Shown: positions 1-5,539 of the stretch, piece after piece
Layout of the letters: each line of letters starts with the position of its first letter
Position numbering within the stretch: the first letter of the stretch is position 1
Source: an uncultured Lachnospiraceae bacterium
GTDB taxonomy: Bacteria > Bacillota > Clostridia > Lachnospirales > Lachnospiraceae
Reading direction: 5' to 3'
Length of the DNA stretch: 6,882 nt
Assembly: GCA_947653315.1 (NCBI GenBank)
Contig: CANTGP010000161.1
Location: 1 to 6,882 of the forward strand
Notes under the pieces: generated by a model
The model's input: the letters and a program-made list of their open reading frames with translations, nothing else
Database searches by the model: none
What the model was told of the DNA's origin: nothing
Program-made: the position numbers and the translations under genes

Positions 1-198
1 GGTGCGAAAAGGGCTGACGGACAATTCGTAAAAGCAGGAAACATTCTTTACAGACAGCGCGGAACGAAGATCCATCCCGGCGTAAACGTAGGCAGGGGCG
101 GGGATGATACGTTATTCGCGTTAGTAGACGGCGTACTCAGGTTTGAAAGAAAAGGGAGAGACAAGAAACAAGCCTCCGTATATCCTGTTGAACAATAG
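1..198 (+). CDS. rpmA: 50S ribosomal protein L27 (partial, 5' end missing)
   Basis: The frame is open from the first base to TAG at 196-198 and gives 65 residues of L27, a protein of the large ribosomal subunit whose N-terminus reaches toward the peptidyl-transferase centre. The visible part starts [20 protein letters not shown] and continues through the family core [24 protein letters not shown] and [17 protein letters not shown], ending at the usual C-terminus. The missing part is the short N-terminal section, which in Firmicutes is normally a leader cleaved by the Prp protease; that cannot be seen here. In many Firmicutes rpmA lies after rplU and the prp gene and just before obgE, and the obgE neighbour fits. 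An intrinsic terminator starts 14 bases after the stop. The identification is secure; only the start is absent. Confidence 0.96.
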   Translation, partial: GAKRADGQFVKAGNILYRQRGTKIHPGVNVGRGGDDTLFALVDGVLRFERKGRDKKQASVYPVEQ

Positions 199-211
199 TA
201 CGATTGAACCG

Positions 212-246
212 GGCTTCAAACATACCATGTGTTTGAAGCCTTTTTT
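212..246 (+). terminator. Intrinsic terminator between rpmA and obgE
   Basis: A perfect 11-bp inverted repeat, GGCTTCAAACA at 212-222 and TGTTTGAAGCC at 230-240, encloses a 7-base loop and is followed at once by six T residues (241-246). This is the classical Rho-independent layout. It probably ends most transcripts of the ribosomal protein genes and lowers read-through into obgE. Confidence 0.9.
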
Positions 247-325
247 CCTTATGGGAAACTGCGTCACCGGACGCATATTTGAGGATGCGAAGCGTTCTTT
301 TTGCACGGAAAGGTTATGGTTGGAT

Positions 326-1618
326 ATGTTTGCAGACAGGGCAAAAATATATGTGAAAAGCGGAAAAGGCGGTGACGGGCATGTTTCGTTCCGCAGGGAG
401 AAATATGTCCCGAACGGCGGTCCCGACGGTGGGGACGGCGGCAACGGCGGCAGCGTGGTTTTTGAGGTGGACGAGGGGTTGAACACCCTAACCGATTTCC
501 GCCATATCCGCAAATATTGTGCGGAAAACGGCGCCGAAGGCGGGAAAAAGAACTGCAAAGGGAAAAACGGTGCGGACATTGTCATCCGGGTTCCCCACGG
601 AACCGTGATTAAGGAAGCGGAAAGCGGCAAAGTCATCGCCGACATGTCGGGGGATAACAGGCGGATGGTACTTTTAAAAGGCGGCAGGGGCGGCAACGGC
701 AACCAGCATTATGCCACCAGCACCATGCAGGCGCCGAAGTATGCCCAGCCCGGACAGGATGCGAAAGAGCTTGATTTGCTTTTGGAATTAAAAGTGATTG
801 CCGACGTCGGTCTGGTCGGCTTTCCCAATGTGGGAAAATCCACGTTCCTCGCAAGGGTAACGAATGCGAGACCGAAAATCGCCAATTACCACTTTACCAC
901 ATTGAACCCCAATCTTGGCGTGGTGGATTTGGAGGATGCCAAGGGTTTTGTCATTGCCGATATACCGGGGCTGATTGAAGGCGCTTCCGAAGGCGTCGGG
1001 CTGGGATATGAATTCCTGCGCCATATTGAGCGCACGAAGGTGATTATCCATATCGTGGACGCCGCTTCCACGGAGGGACGCGACCCGGTGGCGGACATTT
1101 ATGCCATCCACAGGGAGCTGGAATCTTATAACCCGGAAATCGCTGCCCGCCCGCAGGTGATTGCGGCGAATAAAATCGATATGTTTGCCGGTTCGGAAGA
1201 AGAAGCCGGGACGGTGCGCCGGATACGGGATGAATTTGAGCCAAAGGGGATTCGTGTTTTCCCCATTTCCGCGGTCAGCGGACAGGGAATCCGGGATTTG
1301 CTGTATGCGGTAAACAACCTTTTGGCAGAAATGGACGATAAACCGGTTGTTTTTGAACAGGAGTATTTCCCGGAGTGGAATGATGGGGCAGGAGAACCGT
1401 TCACCGTTACTTATGACGAAAAGGCGGACGAATATGTGGTGGAAGGTCCCCGCGTGGAAAAGATGCTGGGTTATACCAATTTGGAGTCCGAAAAGGGATT
1501 TATTTTCTTCCAAAAATTCTTAAGGGAGAACGGCATCCTGGAGGAACTGGAAAAACTGGGAATCGGGGAAGGGGATACGGTGCGCATGTACGGACTTTCC
1601 TTTGATTACTACAAATAG
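326..1618 (+). CDS. obgE: GTPase Obg/CgtA, 50S ribosome assembly
   Basis: This encodes a 430-residue Obg-family GTPase, which binds the 50S subunit late in its assembly and is linked to (p)ppGpp-responsive growth control. It has the full three-domain layout. A glycine-rich Obg fold covers about 1-158, including GGPDGGDGGNGG at 31-42. The G domain covers about 159-335, with P-loop GFPNVGKST at 165-173, switch I region NYHFTTLNPNLG at 187-198, DIPG at 212-215, NKID at 282-285 and SAVSG at 315-319. A C-terminal OCT domain covers about 345-430. I chose ATG 326 because MFADRAKIYVKSGKGGDG matches the family N-terminus. The GGAAAGG at 307-313 is 12 bases upstream, so an in-frame TTG at 320 with a better spacing of 6 is possible and would add two residues. 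The frame stays open upstream into rpmA, but that stretch crosses the terminator and is not Obg-like. yhbY follows after 22 bases. Confidence 0.96.
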   Translation: MFADRAKIYVKSGKGGDGHVSFRREKYVPNGGPDGGDGGNGGSVVFEVDEGLNTLTDFRHIRKYCAENGAEGGKKNCKGKNGADIVIRVPHGTVIKEAESGKVIADMSGDNRRMVLLKGGRGGNGNQHYATSTMQAPKYAQPGQDAKELDLLLELKVIADVGLVGFPNVGKSTFLARVTNARPKIANYHFTTLNPNLGVVDLEDAKGFVIADIPGLIEGASEGVGLGYEFLRHIERTKVIIHIVDAASTEGRDPVADIYAIHRELESYNPEIAARPQVIAANKIDMFAGSEEEAGTVRRIRDEFEPKGIRVFPISAVSGQGIRDLLYAVNNLLAEMDDKPVVFEQEYFPEWNDGAGEPFTVTYDEKADEYVVEGPRVEKMLGYTNLESEKGFIFFQKFLRENGILEELEKLGIGEGDTVRMYGLSFDYYK

Positions 1619-1640
1619 AAAACAGGAGTTGAGAATCAAT

Positions 1641-1931
1641 ATGACGAGCAAACAGAGAAGTTACCTAAAAAGCCTTGCCAGCAATTTGGAGCCGGTTCTC
1701 CAAATCGGGAAAGCAAGCCTGACGCCGGAAATGACCGAGGCGGTTTCCGAGGCGTTCAATACTCGTGAACTGGTGAAAATAAGCGTACTCAAAAACTGTT
1801 TGGACGATCCGAAGGCAATTGCGGAAGCCCTTGCCGGCAGGACGCGTTCCCAGGTGGTGCAGGTCATCGGCAGGAAAATCATATTATATAAGGAAAGCAA
1901 AGAGCATAAAAAAATTATCCTTCCGCAGTAA
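1641..1931 (+). CDS. yhbY: CRM-domain (YhbY/YqeI) RNA-binding protein
   Basis: This 96-residue protein is a single CRS1/YhbY (CRM) domain of normal length. The family binds RNA and is associated with pre-50S particles, so a role in ribosome assembly is inferred. Recognisable parts are MTSKQRSYLKSLA at the N-terminus, the loop QIGKASLT at 21-28, the helix with RELVKISVLKN at 42-52, and RSQVVQVIGRKIILYKES at 69-86. The loop that usually reads GKGG reads GKAS here. ATG 1641 is chosen because the protein then begins at the domain edge; AGGAG at 1624-1628 lies 12 bases upstream, a long but usable spacing. An in-frame ATG at 1602 lies inside obgE and has no support. The B. subtilis homologue is yqeI, in the same order before nadD and yqeK. 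Confidence 0.93.
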   Translation: MTSKQRSYLKSLASNLEPVLQIGKASLTPEMTEAVSEAFNTRELVKISVLKNCLDDPKAIAEALAGRTRSQVVQVIGRKIILYKESKEHKKIILPQ

Positions 1932-1948
1932 GGAGCTTTTTGGGAACG

Positions 1949-1998
1949 GGAAACCGGATTTCCTGCCGCCGCAACCGGAAACCATATATAGGCGGCGG
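1949..1998 (+). other. Two adjacent hairpins in the yhbY-nadD gap
   Basis: The gap between yhbY and nadD is the longest inside the run and contains two potential stem-loops. The first pairs GGAAA (1949-1953) with TTTCC (1959-1963). The second pairs CCGCCGC (1966-1972) with GCGGCGG (1992-1998) around a 19-base loop. Neither is followed by a T-tract, so they do not look like terminators. They could act as a processing or stability element, or be chance structure; no known RNA family is recognised. Confidence 0.3.
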
Positions 1999-2036
1999 AG
2001 CGGCAAAAAGACTGGGGAAAGGACGTGGGGCAAGAG

Positions 2037-2690
2037 ATGGAAAGCAAAGGGCGCAGGAAGAAAACCGGAATCATGGGCGGTACGTTCAACCCCATCCATA
2101 CCGGGCACCTGCTTTTGGCGGAAAATGCGAGGGACAATTTCGGGCTGGATGAAATCCTGTTTATTCCCAGCGGACGTTCCTACATGAAAAGGGAAGCGGA
2201 AATCCTGGACAGAAGGGAACGCTATGAGATGACGCTCCTTGCCACACAGGACAATCCGGCATTTTCCGTATCGGACATAGAAGTCCGGCGCAGCGGAAAC
2301 ACGTATACCTGCGACACGCTTGCCCGGTTGAAACAGCAGGAACCGGAGACGGATTTTTACTTTATCGTCGGTGCGGACAGCCTTTTTTCCATGGAGACAT
2401 GGAAGGAGCCGGAACGCATTTTCCATGACTGTACGGTGCTTGCGGCCATACGGGACGATAAGGACGCGGACAGGCTTAAGGAACAGATTTCCTACCTGAC
2501 GGATAAATTCGGCGCGCGTATTTTCCAAATAGCATTCCGGGAAATCGATATTTCCTCCACGGATATCCGGATGCGTTTGGCAAACGGGCAGTCCATCCGT
2601 TACATGGTTCCCGACCAAGTGATTTCTTATATCGAACAACATCATTTATATACGGAGGACGCCAAATGGAAGCCAAATCGTCAAGCATAA
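2037..2690 (+). CDS. nadD: Nicotinate-nucleotide adenylyltransferase
   Basis: NadD transfers AMP from ATP to nicotinate mononucleotide, giving deamido-NAD in the cytosolic route to NAD. The predicted protein has 217 residues. The nucleotidyltransferase signature [11 protein letters not shown] (14-24) holds the T/HxGH-type ATP-binding motif near the N-terminus. [10 protein letters not shown] at 107-116 and the second ATP-binding motif ISSTDIR at 172-178 follow, and [14 protein letters not shown] near the end is typical of the family. The start is uncertain: ATG 2037 has only weak purine-rich sequence upstream, and GTG 2025 with GGGGAAAGGA (2014-2023) just before it would add four residues. Either gives a short N-terminal extension relative to B. 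subtilis NadD. The 3' end overlaps yqeK by 25 bases, which suggests translational coupling. Confidence 0.94.
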   Translation: MESKGRRKKTGIMGGTFNPIHTGHLLLAENARDNFGLDEILFIPSGRSYMKREAEILDRRERYEMTLLATQDNPAFSVSDIEVRRSGNTYTCDTLARLKQQEPETDFYFIVGADSLFSMETWKEPERIFHDCTVLAAIRDDKDADRLKEQISYLTDKFGARIFQIAFREIDISSTDIRMRLANGQSIRYMVPDQVISYIEQHHLYTEDAKWKPNRQA

Positions 2691-3271
2691 AGAAAATCCG
2701 TAAAGCCATGGAGAAAACATTGGATGCCAAACGCTTCGAGCATACCCTTGGGGTCGCTTATACGGCGGCGGCGCTTGCCATGCGTTACGGCGGCGATATG
2801 TTAAAAGCGCAGACTGCCGGGATGCTGCACGACTGCGCGAAATGCATGAGCAATGAAAAGCGGCTGCATATCTGTGAAAAACACAATATCAGCGTCAATG
2901 AAATCGAGCGGCGCAATCCCTTCCTGCTCCATGCGAAGGTGGGGAGCTATATTGCCATGCGTAAATTTAATATTCACGACAGCGATATTATCAACGCCAT
3001 CTTAAACCACACCACCGGAAGACCGGATATGTCGTTACTGGAAAAAATCGTTTATATTGCGGACTACATCGAACCGGGAAGGAAACAGGCGCCGAACCTG
3101 ACCCAAATCCGCCGGCTGGCATTCCAGGATTTGGATGAGGCATTGTTCCGTATCCTGAAAGACACGTTGGTTTACTTAAACCAGGTGGACGGCGATGTGG
3201 ATCCCATGACACAGAAGACCTATGATTTTTACAAGGAATATATGGCTGAAAGGAAGTCTTCCGCCATATGA
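2666..3271 (+). CDS. yqeK: HD-domain hydrolase YqeK (diadenosine tetraphosphatase type)
   Basis: This encodes a 201-residue HD-superfamily metal-dependent phosphohydrolase. YqeK proteins of Firmicutes are known to split diadenosine tetraphosphate symmetrically into ADP, so removal of this stress-linked dinucleotide is the likely job. Metal-binding residues are visible: H26 in RFEHTLGV, the HD pair H55-D56 in GMLHDCAK, H89 in FLLHAKVG, H115 in [12 protein letters not shown], and D133 in [12 protein letters not shown]. The length is normal. ATG 2666 is firmly set by CGGAGG at 2653-2658, seven bases upstream and inside the end of nadD. The order nadD-yqeK-rsfS is conserved in Firmicutes. Confidence 0.94.
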   Translation: MEAKSSSIKKIRKAMEKTLDAKRFEHTLGVAYTAAALAMRYGGDMLKAQTAGMLHDCAKCMSNEKRLHICEKHNISVNEIERRNPFLLHAKVGSYIAMRKFNIHDSDIINAILNHTTGRPDMSLLEKIVYIADYIEPGRKQAPNLTQIRRLAFQDLDEALFRILKDTLVYLNQVDGDVDPMTQKTYDFYKEYMAERKSSAI

Positions 3272-3299
3272 GCGGAATTTGGAAAGGAGTAAGGATTCC

Positions 3300-3692
3300 A
3301 TGACAAAAAACGATACACGGAAAGAAGATTTTAAGGAAAAATCAAAAAATATGGCGCGGATTGCCATCCAAGCGCTTGGAGACAAAAAAGCGGAAGATAT
3401 CAAAGTCATTGACATCAGCGGGGTATCCGTCCTTGCGGATTACTTTATCATCGCCAGCGGTTCCAACCGCAGCCAGATACAGGCGCTTACCGACCATGTG
3501 GAGGAACAGCTTGGACGAAGCGGTCTGCCGGTAAAACAGATTGAAGGCTATGACACGGCAAACTGGATTCTGATGGATTTCGGCGATTTGATTGTCCATA
3601 TTTTCGACCGTGAAAACCGTCTGTTTTATGATTTGGAGCGTATTTGGCGGGACGGGAAAGCGGTAGAAGTTTCGGAGTTTGGTCTGGAATGA
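3300..3692 (+). CDS. rsfS: Ribosomal silencing factor RsfS
   Basis: This encodes a 130-residue RsfS/Iojap protein (YqeL in B. subtilis). The family binds ribosomal protein uL14 on the 50S subunit and blocks joining to 30S, lowering translation in starvation. Family sequence is clear: AIQALGDKKAEDIKVIDIS (22-40), LADYFIIASGSNRSQIQAL (45-63), and EGYDTANWILMDFGDLIVHI (82-101), then FYDLERIW (109-116). ATG 3300 is chosen because AAAGGAG (3283-3289) lies 10 bases upstream. It leaves about 17 charged residues before the conserved core. An internal ATG at 3351 would start right at the core but has a weaker, more distant AAGGA. The gene follows yqeK by 28 bases and precedes the MATE gene by 10. Confidence 0.95.
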   Translation: MTKNDTRKEDFKEKSKNMARIAIQALGDKKAEDIKVIDISGVSVLADYFIIASGSNRSQIQALTDHVEEQLGRSGLPVKQIEGYDTANWILMDFGDLIVHIFDRENRLFYDLERIWRDGKAVEVSEFGLE

Positions 3693-3702
3693 GGAAATAT
3701 AC

Positions 3703-5091
3703 ATGAAGAAATATATCGGGGACAGGAAATTTTACCGCATGGTGCTTGCCGTCGCCGTACCGATTATGATACAGAACGGAATCACGAATTTTGTCAGTCT
3801 GTTGGATAATATCATGGTGGGCAGGATTGGCACGGAACAGATGTCGGGTGTCGCCATTGTCAACCAGCTTATGTTCGTTTTTAACATCTGCATTTTTGGC
3901 GGCGTGTCGGGAGCCGGGATTTTTACCGCCCAGTACCACGGGTGCAAGGACCACAAAGGGGTGCGGGATACGTTCCGCGCGAAGCTGCTCATCTGTTTTG
4001 CCATTACGGCAGTGGGACTGGCGGTTTTTGCACTGTTTGGCGGAACGTTAATTTCACTGTATTTGCATGATACGGGGGATGCCGTTACGTTGGAATCCAC
4101 CCTTTGGTATGCGCGGCGCTACTTGCGGATTATGATGGTGGAAATGGTTCCGTTCGCCGTTATCCAGGCGTATTCCGGTACGCTGCGGGAGACGGGGGAA
4201 ACCGTGCTTCCCATGAAAGCGGGCATTACGGCGGTGTTTGTGAATTTGGTGCTGAATTATATCCTGATTTTCGGGAAATTCGGCGCTCCGGTATTGGGCG
4301 TGGAAGGCGCCGCCATTGCAACCACCGTATCCCGTTTCGTGGAACTGTTTATCGTAGCCGGATGGACGCACCGGCATAAAGAAACCCATTTGTTTATCGA
4401 CGGCGCTTACCGCAGCCTGAAAATCCCTGCCGCTTTGGCGGCAAAGATTATCGTTACCGGGGCGCCCCTGATGTTAAACGAGGCGTTATGGTCCTTTGGG
4501 CAGGCAATTTTGGTGCAGTGTTATTCCGTCCGGGGACTTGGCGTGGTGGCTGCCTTCAATATTTCCTCCACCATCTCCAACGTTTTTAACGTGGCATTCA
4601 TTGCCATGGGAAATGCGGTGGGCATTATCGTGGGACAGCTTTTGGGCGCGGGAAAACTGGACGAGGCGAAGGATACCGACCGGAAACTGATTTTTTTCAG
4701 CACGGCATCCTGTGCGCTTATCGGGGCCGTCATGGCGTTGTTTTCCCCGTTGTTTCCGGCTCTTTACAATACATCGGACGACATCCGGCGGCTGGCGGCA
4801 CGTTTTATCGTTATTGCGTCCCTGTACATGCCCATGCACGCCTTTATCAATGCCGCTTATTTTACGCTGCGCTGCGGTGGGAAGACGCTGGTTACTTTCT
4901 TTTTTGACAGTGTGTATGTGTGGCTGGTGAATATTCCGCTTGCCTATGTACTGTCCCGCTATACCGGACTGCCCATTATCTTCCTGTTTTTTGCCTGCCA
5001 GTTCATTGACATCGTAAAATGCATCATCGGTTTTATTCTTGTAAAAAAGGGCGTTTGGATGAATGTGATTGTCAAAAACGGCGCTGCCTGA
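3703..5091 (+). CDS. MATE-family multidrug/organic cation exporter
   Basis: This encodes a 462-residue integral membrane protein of the MATE family, cation- or proton-coupled exporters with 12 helices in two homologous halves; length and hydrophobic pattern fit. Helix 1 has PIMIQNGITNFVSLLDNIMVG (starting at residue 20) with the family aspartate at D35. The N-lobe has SGTLRETGETVLPMKAG from residue 158 and GAPVLGVEGAAIATTVSR at 194-211. The C-lobe has GAPLMLNEALWSFGQAIL from 253 and GQLLGAGKLDEAK at 311-323. The substrate cannot be read from sequence. ATG 3703 is chosen because GAGGA (3691-3695) lies seven bases upstream; a TTG at 3679 inside rsfS is less likely. The 10-base gap after rsfS suggests cotranscription with the ribosome/NAD genes, although this gene is not a usual member of that cluster. 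The last codons form one arm of the terminator. Confidence 0.93.
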   Translation: MKKYIGDRKFYRMVLAVAVPIMIQNGITNFVSLLDNIMVGRIGTEQMSGVAIVNQLMFVFNICIFGGVSGAGIFTAQYHGCKDHKGVRDTFRAKLLICFAITAVGLAVFALFGGTLISLYLHDTGDAVTLESTLWYARRYLRIMMVEMVPFAVIQAYSGTLRETGETVLPMKAGITAVFVNLVLNYILIFGKFGAPVLGVEGAAIATTVSRFVELFIVAGWTHRHKETHLFIDGAYRSLKIPAALAAKIIVTGAPLMLNEALWSFGQAILVQCYSVRGLGVVAAFNISSTISNVFNVAFIAMGNAVGIIVGQLLGAGKLDEAKDTDRKLIFFSTASCALIGAVMALFSPLFPALYNTSDDIRRLAARFIVIASLYMPMHAFINAAYFTLRCGGKTLVTFFFDSVYVWLVNIPLAYVLSRYTGLPIIFLFFACQFIDIVKCIIGFILVKKGVWMNVIVKNGAA

Positions 5092-5111
5092 CCAGACAGC
5101 GCCGTTTTTGA
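5072..5111. terminator. Bidirectional intrinsic terminator between MATE gene and DUF378 gene
   Basis: A perfect 15-bp inverted repeat, TCAAAAACGGCGCTG (5072-5086) and CAGCGCCGTTTTTGA (5097-5111), encloses a 10-base loop. The A5/T5 ends give a U-tract on either strand, so it can stop the plus-strand MATE transcript and the converging minus-strand transcript. The MATE stop codon (5089-5091) sits in the loop, so the left arm is coding. Confidence 0.9.
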
Positions 5112-5131
5112 TGTTTTAAAAAGTATTCCTT

Positions 5132-5350
5132 TTATGACGTTTCCCCGGCGGAACGTCCCGGATACATATAAAAGGTAATCAGGTATATCCCGCAGACGCC
5201 CACGATTGCATATATGATTCTGGATATCCACGTCAGATTACCGAAGATAAAGGCAACAAGGTCAAAGCTGAAAAAACCGATGAGCCCCCAGTTCACCGCG
5301 CCGATGATGGCAAGGGTAAGGGCTGTATAATCCAATGCTTTATTGTTCAT
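5132..5350 (-). CDS. DUF378 family small membrane protein
   Basis: This 72-residue protein on the minus strand matches the DUF378 pattern as I know it: two hydrophobic helices, with GAVNWGLIGFFSFDLVAFIFG (from residue 17) holding the characteristic NWGL and FDLV, then SRIIYAIVGVCGIYLI (43-58). It should sit in the cytoplasmic membrane with a short loop between the helices and a short polar tail. The family has no established function, and nothing here suggests one. The start at 5350 is set by GGAGG on the minus strand (plus coordinates 5359-5363), eight bases upstream. An ATG at 5365 would place this ribosome binding site inside the coding region. The gene is convergent with the MATE gene and divergent from the substrate-binding protein gene. 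Confidence 0.88.
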   Translation of the reverse strand: MNNKALDYTALTLAIIGAVNWGLIGFFSFDLVAFIFGNLTWISRIIYAIVGVCGIYLITFYMYPGRSAGETS

Positions 5351-5358
5351 TTCCAAAA

Positions 5359-5363
5359 CCTCC
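5359..5363 (-). promoter_or_regulatory. Ribosome binding site that fixes the DUF378 start
   Basis: On the minus strand the sequence reads GGAGG, then eight bases, then ATG at 5350. The match and spacing are near ideal, which argues against the longer frame beginning at ATG 5365, whose own second codon overlaps this motif. Confidence 0.8.
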
Positions 5364-5424
5364 ATTCTTAATCTTGCTGATATTTACTCATATATCGGTG
5401 TTATTTTGCCCATAAAAAAAGAAA

Positions 5425-5440
5425 AATATCCGCGAATATT
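5425..5440. promoter_or_regulatory. Operator-like 16-bp palindrome in divergent intergenic region
   Basis: AATATCCGCGAATATT is symmetrical at 14 of 16 positions: AATAT and ATATT flank a CGCG centre, with one mismatched pair. It lies 30 bases upstream of the -35 box of the substrate-binding protein gene. It also overlaps a weak candidate -10 (GATATT on the minus strand) for the DUF378 gene. The size and symmetry suit a dimeric regulator, but no family can be named from one site. Confidence 0.35.
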
Positions 5441-5470
5441 GCCATTTCTCACAAAATGTAAAAAATGACA

Positions 5471-5499
5471 TTGACAAAGACTTTTTTTCAGAGTAATAT
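5471..5499 (+). promoter_or_regulatory. Sigma-A-type promoter of the substrate-binding protein gene
   Basis: A perfect TTGACA -35 box (5471-5476) is followed by a 17-base spacer and TAATAT (5494-5499) as -10, a 4/6 match to TATAAT. The overlapping TATTAT at 5497-5502 is a closer match but at a 20-base spacing. Transcription would start near 5506, leaving a leader of about 34 bases that includes GGAGGAG at 5528-5534, five bases before the start codon. Confidence 0.75.
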
Positions 5500-5539
5500 T
5501 ATCCAAAAATAATTCATAAAGATTCATGGAGGAGATATT

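Noticed and set aside
143..325. 61-residue N-terminal extension of the obgE frame starting inside rpmA
   Set aside because: It overlaps rpmA in another frame, runs through the intrinsic terminator and does not resemble Obg. The family N-terminus begins at ATG 326.
788..1513. 241-codon open frame on the minus strand opposite obgE
   Set aside because: It is an antisense shadow of a clear, conserved GTPase; its translation has no recognisable domain and no ribosome binding site was seen.
1884..2645. 253-codon open frame on the minus strand opposite nadD
   Set aside because: It lies antisense to a conserved gene and its product has no familiar motif.
3679..3702. TTG start for the MATE gene inside the end of rsfS
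   Set aside because: ATG 3703 has GAGGA at a seven-base spacing and gives a normal MATE N-terminus; the TTG has no better signal.
5389..5416. Possible minus-strand promoter TTTATG, 16 bases, TATATG for the DUF378 gene
   Set aside because: Both boxes match poorly (3/6 and 4/6), and an alternative at 5425-5454 is equally weak, so no promoter is listed as a feature.
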